A stretch of 58,706 nucleotides of DNA from Pedobacter sp. V48 (GCF_000523515.1 NZ_AWRU01000031.1:18935-77640), one strand, 5' to 3'. Positions 1-10,105 are shown, numbered from the stretch's first letter. The notes: generated by a model not told the origin, from the letters alone. Numbers and translations are program-made.

Positions 1-1137
1 ATCTTTATCTTTATAAGCACTACCATAAAGATCGGGATAGAATAAGCAGGGCATCCCCTGCTCACGTAAAAGAATAAGCGCATATGCCAATGGACGGAAC
101 CAAGGCGACACAAATGATTCCAATGCCTGCAAAGGCTGTGAATCGTGGTTATCAACAAACGTGATTGATAAGTATGGATTGATCAGCGTAAGCGTTCCTT
201 CAAAAATATTACTAAGGTCGTATGCCTCCTGCTGCTGACTGGCAACATACAAGTTTTGGTGCAATACGGAATCGAAGAGCTTCATGCGGCCTTCGGTAAG
301 TTCAATATAAGATTTAAGATCTTCTACGTTATCAACCACCCAATTCTCGCCTACTATAAAGAAATCCCTTTTAAAGGTATTCTTCATATGATCGATCCAT
401 TCGTTTAAAAATTTGTGGGAGATGTGTTTAACGGCGTCCATTCTAAAACCATCCATCCCACAAGTGTTATAGTACCACTCGCCCCATTCCTTCAGTTCTT
501 GCCTTACGGCAGGGTTTCTTGATTCTATATCGTTAAACATCAGGTAATCGTAGTTTCCGTGCTCCTTAGAAGGAACATCTTCCCATCCTTCTCCAAATTC
601 GTTTTGAATTGAAAAAATTCCCTCTTCTTGCAGGTTAGCAGCAAAATCGAGTCCACTGAAACAGCGGTAGTCCCATATAAAACTTGAATATTTACCTTGT
701 CGCCCTGGAAATGTAAATTTAGTCCATGCTTCAATTTCCATAACAGGCGAAATAAATTCTTTACGATTTTGGTCGTTTACCTTCCGCACTTTTATCTTTT
801 CCAGCTCATCTCCACCTGCTTTATGATTTAGTACTACATCTGCAATAGTTGCTATACCGCTTGCTTTTAGTGCCTTAATTGCATTTAAGTATTCTACTTT
901 AGTTCCATATTTGGTAGCCACACAATCTTTCTGATCAAACTCACCAAGGTCGAACAGATCATAGGAATCGTACCCTACAGAAGTATCCCCTGAGGTTGCT
1001 TTATAAGCAGGGGGTAACCAAAGGCCTGTAATTCCGAGCTCAACAAATGTTGGCACCTCTTCGGCAACCCTAACCCATAGCTTAACGTCTTCTTGATAAT
1101 ACCAGTGAAAATATTGTATCAGCGTTTGATTTTTCAT
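1..1137 (-). CDS. Alpha-amylase, GH13 family, C-terminus cut by the window edge
   Basis: This is a retaining endo-acting alpha-1,4-glucan hydrolase of glycoside hydrolase family 13, close to the signal-less cytoplasmic amylases of about 480-490 residues. I translated it by hand from the ATG at 1137; 379 codons are open to the window edge, so roughly the last 100 residues are missing. It begins MKNQTLIQYFHWYY and has no signal peptide. All four GH13 signatures are present in order: the first conserved region (IADVVLNH), the region with the nucleophile Asp (GFRMDAVKH), the acid/base Glu (VGENW) and the third Asp (FVDNHDS). It is divergent from the thioesterase gene at 1241. The likely role is hydrolysis of internal glycogen or imported maltodextrin. 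Family assignment is secure; substrate is inference. Confidence 0.93.
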   Translation of the reverse strand, partial: MKNQTLIQYFHWYYQEDVKLWVRVAEEVPTFVELGITGLWLPPAYKATSGDTSVGYDSYDLFDLGEFDQKDCVATKYGTKVEYLNAIKALKASGIATIADVVLNHKAGGDELEKIKVRKVNDQNRKEFISPVMEIEAWTKFTFPGRQGKYSSFIWDYRCFSGLDFAANLQEEGIFSIQNEFGEGWEDVPSKEHGNYDYLMFNDIESRNPAVRQELKEWGEWYYNTCGMDGFRMDAVKHISHKFLNEWIDHMKNTFKRDFFIVGENWVVDNVEDLKSYIELTEGRMKLFDSVLHQNLYVASQQQEAYDLSNIFEGTLTLINPYLSITFVDNHDSQPLQALESFVSPWFRPLAYALILLREQGMPCLFYPDLYGSAYKDKD

Positions 1138-1226
1138 GCCGTACAACTAAGATACAAAATCATCAAGAAACCCAAAGCTTAGTTAACTCCTTTTATCTGG
1201 TAAAAGTGATTATGTTGAATTTTGTT

Positions 1227-1234
1227 TACTTTTG
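1227..1234 (+). promoter_or_regulatory. Bacteroidota -7 box (TACTTTTG) of the thioesterase gene
   Basis: TACTTTTG matches the TAnnTTTG -7 consensus exactly and ends only 6 bases before the ATG at 1241, so transcription should begin at or next to the start codon. No good -33 TTTG is visible. The match also argues against a TTG start at 1232, which lies inside the box. Confidence 0.5.
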
Positions 1235-1240
1235 CCTGAG

Positions 1241-1762
1241 ATGAGTACAAAAGTAAAAAATCCTAAGGATTCCTTCACCATAATGAATGAGTTGGTATTA
1301 CCCAACGACACTAACACCCTTAATAACTTAATGGGTGGTAGATTATTGCACTGGATGGATATTGCTGCTGCAATATCTGCTCAAAAACACTGCAATAGAA
1401 TTGTGGTAACAGCTTCTGTAGATAATGTATCATTTAAGCAACCCATAAAACTTGGTGATGTAATTACGATTGAAGCTAAGGTTACGCGTTCATTTAATAC
1501 TTCTGTTGAGGTTAGACTGGATGTTTGGGCAGAAAATATTCCTTCGGGAAGCAGGGTGAAATCAAATGAGGCTTACTATACTTTTGTAGCTGTTGACCAA
1601 AGCGGAAGAACTATTCCTGTTCCGGAATTAAAACCTGAGACTGAGGAAGAAATCGAATTATTTGCCGGGGCTTTAAGAAGAAGACAATTGCGTTTAATAT
1701 TGAGTGGAAAGATGTTGCCAAATGACGCTGTTGAGTTGAAAGCGCTTTTTTTTAAGGAGTAA
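1241..1762 (+). CDS. Acyl-CoA thioesterase, hotdog fold (YciA/BACH-like)
   Basis: Cytoplasmic hotdog-fold enzyme expected to hydrolyse acyl-CoA to free acid and CoA. At 173 residues it has the length of a single-hotdog YciA/BACH-type protein. The central helix motif LNNLMGGRLLHWMD ends in the usual catalytic Asp (about residue 40), followed by the VDNVSFKQPIKLGDVI strand and the TRSFNTSVEV segment typical of the family. I chose the ATG at 1241 rather than the in-frame TTG at 1232, because the TTG falls within the -7 box. It is followed after 41 bases and a hairpin by the antiporter gene on the same strand, so the two may be cotranscribed. Acyl chain preference cannot be read from the sequence. 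Confidence 0.9.
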   Translation: MSTKVKNPKDSFTIMNELVLPNDTNTLNNLMGGRLLHWMDIAAAISAQKHCNRIVVTASVDNVSFKQPIKLGDVITIEAKVTRSFNTSVEVRLDVWAENIPSGSRVKSNEAYYTFVAVDQSGRTIPVPELKPETEEEIELFAGALRRRQLRLILSGKMLPNDAVELKALFFKE

Positions 1763-1764
1763 AC

Positions 1765-1788
1765 AATAACAGCGGGAATGCTGTTATT
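1765..1788 (+). terminator. Perfect 9-bp hairpin between thioesterase and antiporter
   Basis: AATAACAGC (1765-1773) and GCTGTTATT (1780-1788) form a perfect stem around a 6-base loop. The following bases are A-rich rather than a T tract, so it may be a weak terminator or an mRNA-stability element within a bicistronic message. Confidence 0.45.
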
Positions 1789-1803
1789 AAATAAATAGGA
1801 AAA

Positions 1804-3003
1804 ATGACGACCTACACTACACTGATTATTTTAAGCGGCCTGGTCATCTTCTCTTATTTATTTGACCTTGTTGCCAGTAAAACTAAACTACCTTCTGTAC
1901 TACTGCTATTGCTTTTAGGAATAGGCTTGCGTGTACTTGTGGATAATCTTAAGATAGAAACTTTCGATTTTCTAAAAATCTTACCTGCACTTGGTACTGT
2001 GGGTTTGATCATGATCGTTTTTGAAGGATCACTTGAACTGAAGTACGATCGGGATAAAAATAAAATCATTAAGGGTGCTTTTCTATCGGCACTTGTAATC
2101 CTGATAGCCTCGGTTTCTGTAATCACTTTTATTATATACGAGATTACCGGTCGCGACCTTTATACGTGCTTTAGTAATGCAATTCCTTTTAGTGTGGTTA
2201 GCTCTGCAATAGCTATTCCATCTGCAGCAGCACTATCTAAAAAAGGAAAAGAGTTTATCATTTATGAATCTTCTTTTTCTGATATTCTGGGGATCATACT
2301 CTTTAATTTCGCTATTTCTAATCCTCACATCTCTACTTCTTCCTTTACTGGCTTAGGACTAAATACGATACTGATAGTTATATTATCAGCTATTTCCTGT
2401 ATCGTTTTACTTTATGTAATGGGAAAGATATCGCATCACATAAAATTTTTCCTGATCATCTCTATACTGATAATGGTGTATGCCATTGGGCAGTCGTACC
2501 ACTTGTCGGCTCTTGTTTTAATACTCTCTTTCGGTTTGTTTTTAAACAATGCAGACACCATCAAGTACGCCTGGTTTAGAAGCATTTTTATTTACAAGAA
2601 TCTATCTAACGATTTAACACAACTACATCAGTTATCTGCTGAAAGTGCATTTATTTTAAGAACATTTTTCTTTGTAATATTCGGATTTACGATGAACATC
2701 TATCAGCTTAATGATCAAATTGTTCTTGTAAACGGTTTGATTATGCTTGCCTCTATCTTTGTGATCAGATTTGTCTATCTTAAAATCTTTAGAAGGGAAA
2801 ATAGTGGAGCTGAAGCTTTTATTGCACCTAGAGGGCTAATTAGCATCCTGTTGTATTTTAACTTACCTCATGCGCTTAAAATACCAGAAGTAGGAACCTC
2901 TTTCTTATTTGTTGTGGTATTAGGGTCGAGCCTGATCATGAGTATAGGTCTGCTCTTAACAAAAAAGTATGTAAGGGCAGAGCCCTATTCAGGGATGCAT
3001 TAG
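1804..3003 (+). CDS. Cation:proton antiporter (Na+/H+ exchanger family)
   Basis: Polytopic inner-membrane protein of 399 residues made almost wholly of hydrophobic helices (about 11-12), matching the membrane domain of monovalent cation:proton antiporters. The first helix (TLIILSGLVIFSYLFDLVA), the LPSVLLLLLLGIGLR segment and the GLIMIVFEGSLEL helix are typical of the NhaP/CPA1-like branch. No C-terminal RCK/TrkA nucleotide-binding domain is present; the protein ends shortly after the last helix. The likely role is pH or Na+/K+ homeostasis. The start has a modest AGGA ribosome-binding site at about 1797-1800. Its stop overlaps the convergent EVE gene by 4 bases. Ion specificity is not determinable. 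Confidence 0.87.
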   Translation: MTTYTTLIILSGLVIFSYLFDLVASKTKLPSVLLLLLLGIGLRVLVDNLKIETFDFLKILPALGTVGLIMIVFEGSLELKYDRDKNKIIKGAFLSALVILIASVSVITFIIYEITGRDLYTCFSNAIPFSVVSSAIAIPSAAALSKKGKEFIIYESSFSDILGIILFNFAISNPHISTSSFTGLGLNTILIVILSAISCIVLLYVMGKISHHIKFFLIISILIMVYAIGQSYHLSALVLILSFGLFLNNADTIKYAWFRSIFIYKNLSNDLTQLHQLSAESAFILRTFFFVIFGFTMNIYQLNDQIVLVNGLIMLASIFVIRFVYLKIFRRENSGAEAFIAPRGLISILLYFNLPHALKIPEVGTSFLFVVVLGSSLIMSIGLLLTKKYVRAEPYSGMH

Positions 3004-3413
3004 CTTCCCATCTCTAATATTTTATCAAATTCTTCTGCTTTGAGGGGCATTACAGATAACCTGCCCTGTCTAACCAATGAAACGTCTTTAAGACTTTCTT
3101 CGGATTTGATCTGTTCCAGACTAACAGGATTTTTAAGTGCCTCGACCGGAGCCAGATCTACTACAACCCAGTTAGGGTCACTGGTAGTTGGATCCTGATA
3201 AAACTCTTTTACCACTTTTGCTATACCAACTACATTTTTACCTTCATTACTATGGTAGAACAAAACCAGATCCCCTTCTTTCATCTCTTTCAGGTTATTA
3301 CGCGCCTGATAATTGCGTACACCATCCCAAAAGGTTCTGCCGTCTTTGTTAAATTTCTCCCAGCTATATTTAAAAGGTTCTGACTTCACTAACCAATACT
3401 GTGTGTTCTTCAT
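3000..3413 (-). CDS. EVE domain-containing protein (THYN1-like)
   Basis: A 137-residue single-domain protein. The opening YWLVKSEPFKYSWEK, the central FWDGVRNYQARNNLKEMKEGD and GDLVLFYHS followed by VVGIAKV are hallmarks of the EVE family, relatives of PUA and YTH domains that bind modified bases in nucleic acids. The length equals that of typical bacterial stand-alone EVE proteins. It converges on the antiporter gene with a 4-base overlap of stop codons. A possible -7 box (CAAAAATA at 3459-3466, read as TATTTTTG on this strand) lies about 45 bases upstream. The ligand, a modified DNA base or RNA base, is unknown. Confidence 0.92.
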   Translation of the reverse strand: MKNTQYWLVKSEPFKYSWEKFNKDGRTFWDGVRNYQARNNLKEMKEGDLVLFYHSNEGKNVVGIAKVVKEFYQDPTTSDPNWVVVDLAPVEALKNPVSLEQIKSEESLKDVSLVRQGRLSVMPLKAEEFDKILEMGS

Positions 3414-3496
3414 AGTTTAAAAAGGTTTTTTTGATACATTCGTTGACAAAACCGCTGACAAAAATATACTTTTTATTCCTTTATTTATATCATTAT

Positions 3497-4525
3497 CTAA
3501 AAGAAGTCATAGCACCTTAACCCATTAAAACGATTGTAACCGGAACTATTTGGGAAGTATTTTTCATATCCAATACTTGCCTCAGTAGTACCACTTGTAT
3601 TGGTATAATTAATTTTTGAAGTTGTTGCATCATGGCTTATTCCTAACCTTAGTTTCTCTCCATTACGTTTCCCCTTAAAAAGATCAAAAATCAGAGAAAG
3701 GACAATTGCATCGGGTCCATTCTGCGGTCCGGTTCTATACCAAAGACCAGTATTTAAACTTTTATATTTAAACTGGGCTCCGAGGCTTACATTGCTATTA
3801 CTTGCCTGTCTGTAGTAAACTACAGATGGTATAAGAGAAGCGCCTTCGTCCTGATTATAATCAAAATATGGAGTCAACGGGATTTTGAAACTTGCGTTTA
3901 CTGTAATCCTCATTGGAAGCTTGGCTTGTGTTCCGCTAAAGGATTCATCAGGTTGGTTAATATGGTGTAAAGCCGTCCCTAGCATAAAGTTACGGTAAAC
4001 AAGATTTACACCTGTTGCTGCATCAAAGAAAAACTTATTGGAGATATCAGGTGGTTCAGCAGCAGAGATACTGCCGGGAAGATATCCTAAGCGTGGATCA
4101 ATCTGATCAGAAAAGACCAACTTATTCCAGTCTATGGCTCTATTGGTAAAACCGGCCTGGATACCAAATGACAACACAAAATCATCGCCGCCAACACTGT
4201 ATGAATACGTAGCGGCCGCATTGTTTTTAGTTAAATATGCAGTTCCCTCGCTGGAACGGTTAAAAATCAATCCTACTCCGCCTGGAAATTTGGTGATATT
4301 TAAATCGGCAGAGGCTGAAATATAAGACAGATCACCACTTAAGCCCGACCACTGATTTCTATAAATAAGGTTCATTCTAATATCTCCTTCAAATTGACCA
4401 GTTAATGAAGGATTTAGGTATATAGGCTGGTTAAAAAACTGTGAATAAATATGATCTTGTGCAGAAGCGAATCCAATGCCTATAAAAGTTAACAAAATCA
4501 ATAGAATCTTTAATGTCTTTGCCAT
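3497..4525 (-). CDS. PorP/SprF family type IX secretion membrane protein
   Basis: Outer-membrane protein of 342 residues with a cleavable signal peptide (hydrophobic residues 6-20, ending ASAQ). The start of the mature part, DHIYSQFFNQPIYLNPSLTG, is the diagnostic PorP/SprF signature (YxQ, NPAxTG-like), and the rest is alternating beta-barrel sequence. PorP/SprF proteins are paired with large T9SS cargo carrying the type B C-terminal domain, and are thought to help their secretion or surface anchoring. The gene lies 1 base after the stop of such a cargo gene (4527-9941), as in sprB-sprF. The two are almost certainly one transcript and one functional pair. Confidence 0.93.
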   Translation of the reverse strand: MAKTLKILLILLTFIGIGFASAQDHIYSQFFNQPIYLNPSLTGQFEGDIRMNLIYRNQWSGLSGDLSYISASADLNITKFPGGVGLIFNRSSEGTAYLTKNNAAATYSYSVGGDDFVLSFGIQAGFTNRAIDWNKLVFSDQIDPRLGYLPGSISAAEPPDISNKFFFDAATGVNLVYRNFMLGTALHHINQPDESFSGTQAKLPMRITVNASFKIPLTPYFDYNQDEGASLIPSVVYYRQASNSNVSLGAQFKYKSLNTGLWYRTGPQNGPDAIVLSLIFDLFKGKRNGEKLRLGISHDATTSKINYTNTSGTTEASIGYEKYFPNSSGYNRFNGLRCYDFF

Positions 4526-4526
4526 G

Positions 4527-7500
4527 TTATCTGATTAAATGTAATGGCCCCGTTCGTTTTGGCGTACTATTGTTATATGTCATGCCTTTCCATTGTGATC
4601 CATTAATGAATTCGACATCAATTTTCCAATAATAGACAGACTGAGGTAGTTCCGTATTACGGTATGTTCCATCCCAACCTTCCTGGGGATGTCCTTCGTC
4701 AAGCTTTGTTGTTTCCCATATGAGTTGCCCCCATTTGTTAAAAACCGACATCCTCCATGATTTAATTCCCGAGCCCTTAGCTTTGAATTGTCGAAGTTCG
4801 CTACTTTCACTGCCGGGTATGAACGAATTTGGCACAAACAGATACCCGGGCACTCCACTAATTCTTACATTCTTAACTGAAGTGGTGAAGCAACCGCTTT
4901 GATTGATCACTTTTAAAGTCACTTTGTAAAGCCCGGTATCTGCATAGGTATGTTTTGGGTTTCTGTCTACCGAAGTTATACCATCACCAAAATCCCATAG
5001 CCATTGATCCGGATTATTAGTGCTTTGGTCTATAAAACTAAATGTATAAGAAGGAATGCTAATTTCAATACCAGGATCTACTGAAAATTGTGCAATAGGT
5101 GGTGCTGTAATTTTTATATAATCACTTTGTATAAGTGTATTTGGACAATTTAAACTATTTGTTGCTGTTAGTGTAACAGTATAAGATGAAAGTGCCCCGC
5201 CATACACATGTGTTGGTTCGAATTCTGTAGAAGTTGTTCCATCTCCAAAATCCCACAGATAGGATAGTCCACTAGTGGTTGTGTTGCTGAATTTTACCTC
5301 AAGGCCAGGACAGCCAATTGTTTTGTCTGCTGAGAAACTGATTAGTGGTTGTTCGAAAACGGTGATTGTCTCTGTAGTTGTCGTGTCTGAACAGCCATTT
5401 GAAGCTGTAAGCACAACTTTATATACTCCCGGATTTTTAAATGTGTATTGTACAATTTCTGGTGCCGATCTTGTTACCCTGGTCCCTCCATCCCCAAAAT
5501 CATATCTAAATAGATTCGCTCCTTTAGAATTGTTGTGAAAATTTACAAGAAATGGTGCACAGCCACTTTTTTCTGAACTGTTTACCACGAGCTCTGGCAA
5601 AACAGTGTTAGGGGAAACCCGAATAACGTAGCTGCTTTCCTGACTGCGACATTCGTTTTCCGCACGCATTTTCACTGTATAATCTTTTATTGTTGCGGTT
5701 ACATAAACATGTTCTACAGGTAGTTTATCTGTTCTAGTAAGAAAGGTGCCATCTCCGAAATCATAATAGTAAGTATTTGTACCCCCGGGCGAGGTGTTAC
5801 TAAAGCTAACCTTCATTGGGGAGCAACCAACAGTTTTATCGGGCGAGAAAACAGCGATTGGTTGGGCTTTAACAAAGACTGAGGAAGTAAACACATTGGT
5901 TCCACATGGCGAGGTTACGCTTAAGGTAACCACATAAGTGGTGTCCTTTCCTTGGGGGTGTGGCTGATAAATAATTGGAGGAGGCAGTACTAAAGAAGAA
6001 GTTACACCATTGCCAAAGTCCCATTTAAAATCAGCATCAACAAGAGAGGTGGAAGTGTTTACAAAACTAACCTGTAGCGGGTCGCATCCTTCGGATTTAT
6101 CTTGTGTAAATGAAGCAGTAATGCTCTGCCGGGTCGAAAATGTATGAGACATTTCATTGGCCTTACACCCCTGTTTACTGGTAACTACCAGCTTGATAAT
6201 AACGGACTCATTGTCATTTGTGATTTGATAACCGGGAAATTGAATACCTCTGCCAATTTCTGTTTCATTTGCATACCAGATGTAAATGTCATTCCGGTCT
6301 ACATCAACAATAGCTTTTATATTTTGATTATCGATATTAAACGGAGTGCATCCCTTATCAGATGTAAATGTAAAATTGGAAATTGCATCCGGTTTAACCG
6401 TAATACTTACGCTGTTGCTAATGCTAGCCTGACTACCTGAGCAAAGTCCGCTACTTGCTAATCTTCTGTACCTAGTTGAGAAAGTTAAAGCGGGTGGAGC
6501 ATATGTTGGCTTTGTTTCGCCATTGATAACTATCCAATTAACCCCATCGTCTACACTTTGTTCCCAGCTGTAGGTATAATCTGAACCATTGCCACCGGTA
6601 GGCCTTGGACCTGTTAAGGGAGCAGGAATACTGCCGGAACAAATGACCTGATCTACGCCAATTGTATTTCCCGCTATTGGTGGTAGCGCTATCAGGTTTA
6701 CCTCATTACTTATAGCCTCACAAGCACCACCTGATACTACACGTCTAAACGAAGCGCTTGCAGAAATTATAACGGTCAGATCCCGGTTAGTTGCGTCAGG
6801 AATTATTGCCCAGTTGGTACTTGGGTTAGTACTTATTTCCCATCTATAAGTATATGGGGGCTTACCTCCAACCGGCACATCGCCAGTAATGGTAACCTGT
6901 TGCCCAGAACATACCGTTGTTCCTGATGGGTTGGTGATGGTATTTTGAATTGCCTCTAAATTATCAATAACCACATCATCTGTAGTGGAACACAAACTAG
7001 GCGAAGTAATTGTCCACGTAAAAACATATCGTTGTCCGGGAGTAAGTGAGGTTACAGCACTATTGTAAGTTGTAGGATCTGCAATTAAAGGCCCCGCAGG
7101 TGATACAGTCCACCTGCCCGCTTCACTAGCTTTGGGTGCATTACCATTTAAAGAATAGGCAGACTGGTTACAGATGGATTGATCGGCACCTGCATCAGCC
7201 ACTGTAATTGTAGGATGCACTTTAATTACAACAGTTTTCGGATTTCCCGGACAACCATTAACAATCGGTGTAATCGTATAAGTAGCGCTTCCCTCAATTA
7301 ATCCACTATTGCTTAATATATCGTTAATTTCAGTAACAGAAACCGGAGTAACCTGATTTGTGTTGCCTGTAACCAGATTTGCAATACTCGTCCAAACATA
7401 TAGGGTATTGTTATTACCTAAATTTGAGCTCAATGAAATACCAGATGGATTGCCTGTACATATGACTGGTTTTGCTACAGTAGCGGTTAAAATTGGTTTC

Positions 7501-9941
7501 GGGGTAACTGTTACTGTTAAAATAAATGGTTCTCCGTCGCAGCCATCTTTTTGGGGTATAATGGTGTAGCTAACAACCGCATTATTTGTTGCACTGGTAT
7601 TTGTGATTATATCAGTAATATTTCCCGTTCCTGTTGGGCTATATCCGGTAGCTAAACCATCATTATTGGTTGCTATCCATTTAAATGTGCTTCCATCAAC
7701 AGTAGATTCTGGAATGAAGTCTACAGGATTTCCTGTACAAATAGCTTTAGTGTTATTTGTATTGGTTAATTTGTTTTCAGGAAGTATAATAATGTCTATT
7801 TGTTTTAAAACTGTAGCACAAACACCTGGTACTCCCGTATTAACCCTCAAAAATATGGTTGCCTTTCCAGCATTACGCTCTGCGACACTTGGCGTATATG
7901 TAGTGGTAAGATCAGAAGGATTTGAAAAATTAATACCATTAGTTCCATTATCCCAGGTAAAAGAGGTATAGCTTCCTGAAATTGTCCCTGTTAAACCGAC
8001 CGATGCTTTGTTGCAAATGGGGTTTGAATTTGCAGCAATAGTTAGAACTGGTGCTTGAGTAAATATTATTTTCTGAGTTACTGTAATGGTGCCACAATTA
8101 TTTTTATGGGTTAGCTTAACTGTATAAGCGTCAAAATCAGCGAAATTGATGGTTGGATATTTGCTGTTTGCCGTACTTGGAGCTACAAAAGAGTAAGCAC
8201 CTGTTCCGGTAACTTCCCATGTGTAGGTATCTGAAAGGTCTTCAGCCGTTCCATTGACAATCGTTTTTGTATCCGTAGCACCAGGGCCAAATACGAAATC
8301 GCCATTATGGCAAAGTCTCTTTTCTGGAGATAAAGTTGCCTGTGGTGCTGCATTAACGACAACCTTTTGCGGCAATGTAATTTCCTGACAAGTTCCGGTT
8401 TTAACAGCGAGTGTAATGTTATATACTCCCAATTGAGAAAATTTAAATTGTGGGGTTACGCTAGATTTACTGGTTCCTCCTAAGTAAGATACTCCTTGTG
8501 CCGGTACTACATTCCAGGTATAAACCGGAGTTGAAGGACACGATGTGTTATCTAAAACCGAATTGTTTACCGGTGTAAGTGTTCCCGATGTTAGACAAAT
8601 CAAATTGCCGGGTAAAGTAAAGCTGGGCTTCGGTCGTTCTTGTACACAAATCTCAAGCTCCAGATCTTCCGCCTGACAATTTCCATCACTAATTGATGAA
8701 AGGCGTATTTTATGCTTTCCAGTAGTAATAAATTTATGGATTAAATTATACGTAAGCGGTTTAGCTGAAGCAGTAAGAATGCCATCCACGTACCAATTGT
8801 ATTTTACATCATTTGGTGCACAACCTGGAAAATTAGTATTAGCTTTTTCTCCGGGCAGAGATTGATTATTAAAAATGATTTCATCGTTGATACATGCTAT
8901 TGGAGGAAAAGAGAATAAGTTCTCTGGCCTGGTAACGACCTTTGCAGGCGTAGATAGAGGTGAACCAATTGCGCCACAAAACGGACTTATTAAACCAACA
9001 TTTACACCAAAAGCATTATAGAAGGTTTGGTTTCCAGATTGATAAGAAAACCCACAGGAAGACTTTGTATAAGTGTGGCTTATACGATCATTGTTTTGCT
9101 TGATGTCACAATATGTATAGTCGTTAGACGTCCCATCTCCCCAGTCGACCTTATAAATGTTGCCCGGAAAATTTACTCCAATACCATTATTGGATACATC
9201 AACTCGATATTCGAATGTGCCAACTGGAAAACACACTGTGTTTCCACTTGTAGTGGTAAATGCAGTTACAGCAAGATTGTTAATTAGAAAGTATGCCTTT
9301 GTGCCCACCGACCCATCGGGCATTGTGGCTTTCACAAACATAGTGTAATGAGCAAGTGATGCAGTATAAGACATTGGAGTTCCGGCAGCACCAAAAGCTA
9401 TTGTTTGCGGTACTCCAGGGTTCAATTCATTTTTGAAAGTTACAGTTACGTTTCCGGTGTTCGATTCGTTGCTAAAGAAAAATTCTTTTGTTCGCGTGTT
9501 CTCATCCGTATTACAAGTTCCAAATGTGAGTGGATTTGTACTCACTTTAGAATTAGAATTTATAGCAGCTGTTGCTTTTACTCCTGCTTTTATATCAAAT
9601 GGATTTGAATCTGAAGAGGTAAGCGCAGGTAATGTTGATTTAACCCTAAGTTTATACCCTGTTCCAGGAGTAGTACCCGAAGGGATTACTCCATTTACAA
9701 ATGTTGAATAGAAGCTGGTATATGATCCTATAGACTTTTCAACTCCACTGGGTGATACAAGATAGAGATTAAACGAATTACCTGGTTGTAAACAGGTAGC
9801 ACCCAAACTAAAAGTTGCGGCTATAGTTGACTCGGGCGTGTAAGGTCCCGGTGCAACCTGATCTATAGCAATTTGAGAAAAGGCTATAGAAACATGATAG
9901 AAGAATAAAATTAGCGTCAGTAAAAATAAACGTCTTATCAT
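4527..9941 (-). CDS. Giant PKD-repeat surface protein with T9SS type B sorting domain
   Basis: An 1804-residue exported protein with an N-terminal signal peptide (about residues 1-22). An early PKD-like module carries YKVDWGDGTS near residue 267. The middle (about 450-1230) contains Ig/PKD-like repeats often introduced by ICTGNP or CSGQ motifs. Five clear PKD repeats follow at roughly 85-residue spacing, with W/Y-DFGDG or DFGNG motifs near residues 1306, 1394, 1481, 1564 and 1650; each is preceded by a GCxP or GCPG cysteine. Residues about 1697-1804 form the gliding-motility-associated (CHU_C, type B) sorting domain: LFVPNSFIPG, VFNKWGQLIWE, GWDGTY, YYWKIDV. With the PorP/SprF gene 1 base downstream it is a SprB-like adhesin or motility protein candidate. 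Whether this cell glides is unknown. Confidence 0.95.
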   Translation of the reverse strand: MIRRLFLLTLILFFYHVSIAFSQIAIDQVAPGPYTPESTIAATFSLGATCLQPGNSFNLYLVSPSGVEKSIGSYTSFYSTFVNGVIPSGTTPGTGYKLRVKSTLPALTSSDSNPFDIKAGVKATAAINSNSKVSTNPLTFGTCNTDENTRTKEFFFSNESNTGNVTVTFKNELNPGVPQTIAFGAAGTPMSYTASLAHYTMFVKATMPDGSVGTKAYFLINNLAVTAFTTTSGNTVCFPVGTFEYRVDVSNNGIGVNFPGNIYKVDWGDGTSNDYTYCDIKQNNDRISHTYTKSSCGFSYQSGNQTFYNAFGVNVGLISPFCGAIGSPLSTPAKVVTRPENLFSFPPIACINDEIIFNNQSLPGEKANTNFPGCAPNDVKYNWYVDGILTASAKPLTYNLIHKFITTGKHKIRLSSISDGNCQAEDLELEICVQERPKPSFTLPGNLICLTSGTLTPVNNSVLDNTSCPSTPVYTWNVVPAQGVSYLGGTSKSSVTPQFKFSQLGVYNITLAVKTGTCQEITLPQKVVVNAAPQATLSPEKRLCHNGDFVFGPGATDTKTIVNGTAEDLSDTYTWEVTGTGAYSFVAPSTANSKYPTINFADFDAYTVKLTHKNNCGTITVTQKIIFTQAPVLTIAANSNPICNKASVGLTGTISGSYTSFTWDNGTNGINFSNPSDLTTTYTPSVAERNAGKATIFLRVNTGVPGVCATVLKQIDIIILPENKLTNTNNTKAICTGNPVDFIPESTVDGSTFKWIATNNDGLATGYSPTGTGNITDIITNTSATNNAVVSYTIIPQKDGCDGEPFILTVTVTPKPILTATVAKPVICTGNPSGISLSSNLGNNNTLYVWTSIANLVTGNTNQVTPVSVTEINDILSNSGLIEGSATYTITPIVNGCPGNPKTVVIKVHPTITVADAGADQSICNQSAYSLNGNAPKASEAGRWTVSPAGPLIADPTTYNSAVTSLTPGQRYVFTWTITSPSLCSTTDDVVIDNLEAIQNTITNPSGTTVCSGQQVTITGDVPVGGKPPYTYRWEISTNPSTNWAIIPDATNRDLTVIISASASFRRVVSGGACEAISNEVNLIALPPIAGNTIGVDQVICSGSIPAPLTGPRPTGGNGSDYTYSWEQSVDDGVNWIVINGETKPTYAPPALTFSTRYRRLASSGLCSGSQASISNSVSITVKPDAISNFTFTSDKGCTPFNIDNQNIKAIVDVDRNDIYIWYANETEIGRGIQFPGYQITNDNESVIIKLVVTSKQGCKANEMSHTFSTRQSITASFTQDKSEGCDPLQVSFVNTSTSLVDADFKWDFGNGVTSSLVLPPPIIYQPHPQGKDTTYVVTLSVTSPCGTNVFTSSVFVKAQPIAVFSPDKTVGCSPMKVSFSNTSPGGTNTYYYDFGDGTFLTRTDKLPVEHVYVTATIKDYTVKMRAENECRSQESSYVIRVSPNTVLPELVVNSSEKSGCAPFLVNFHNNSKGANLFRYDFGDGGTRVTRSAPEIVQYTFKNPGVYKVVLTASNGCSDTTTTETITVFEQPLISFSADKTIGCPGLEVKFSNTTTSGLSYLWDFGDGTTSTEFEPTHVYGGALSSYTVTLTATNSLNCPNTLIQSDYIKITAPPIAQFSVDPGIEISIPSYTFSFIDQSTNNPDQWLWDFGDGITSVDRNPKHTYADTGLYKVTLKVINQSGCFTTSVKNVRISGVPGYLFVPNSFIPGSESSELRQFKAKGSGIKSWRMSVFNKWGQLIWETTKLDEGHPQEGWDGTYRNTELPQSVYYWKIDVEFINGSQWKGMTYNNSTPKRTGPLHLIR

Positions 9942-10105
9942 ATTGTAAACATTATGATAAAAGTAAATATTTTTTTACTTATTGTTCATTTTATTCATTA
10001 ATAATCATTCTAATTATTAACATTATCAAATTTGCATTGTATTTATTTTTATTTAGTAAATTTCGTTAAGTCGTCATTTACATTTATGGACTTTCCATTA
10101 AATAA

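Noticed and set aside
4720..9711. Many open frames on the plus strand across the giant PKD gene
   Set aside because: They are antisense to a single clear 1804-residue protein with coherent domains; none has family features.
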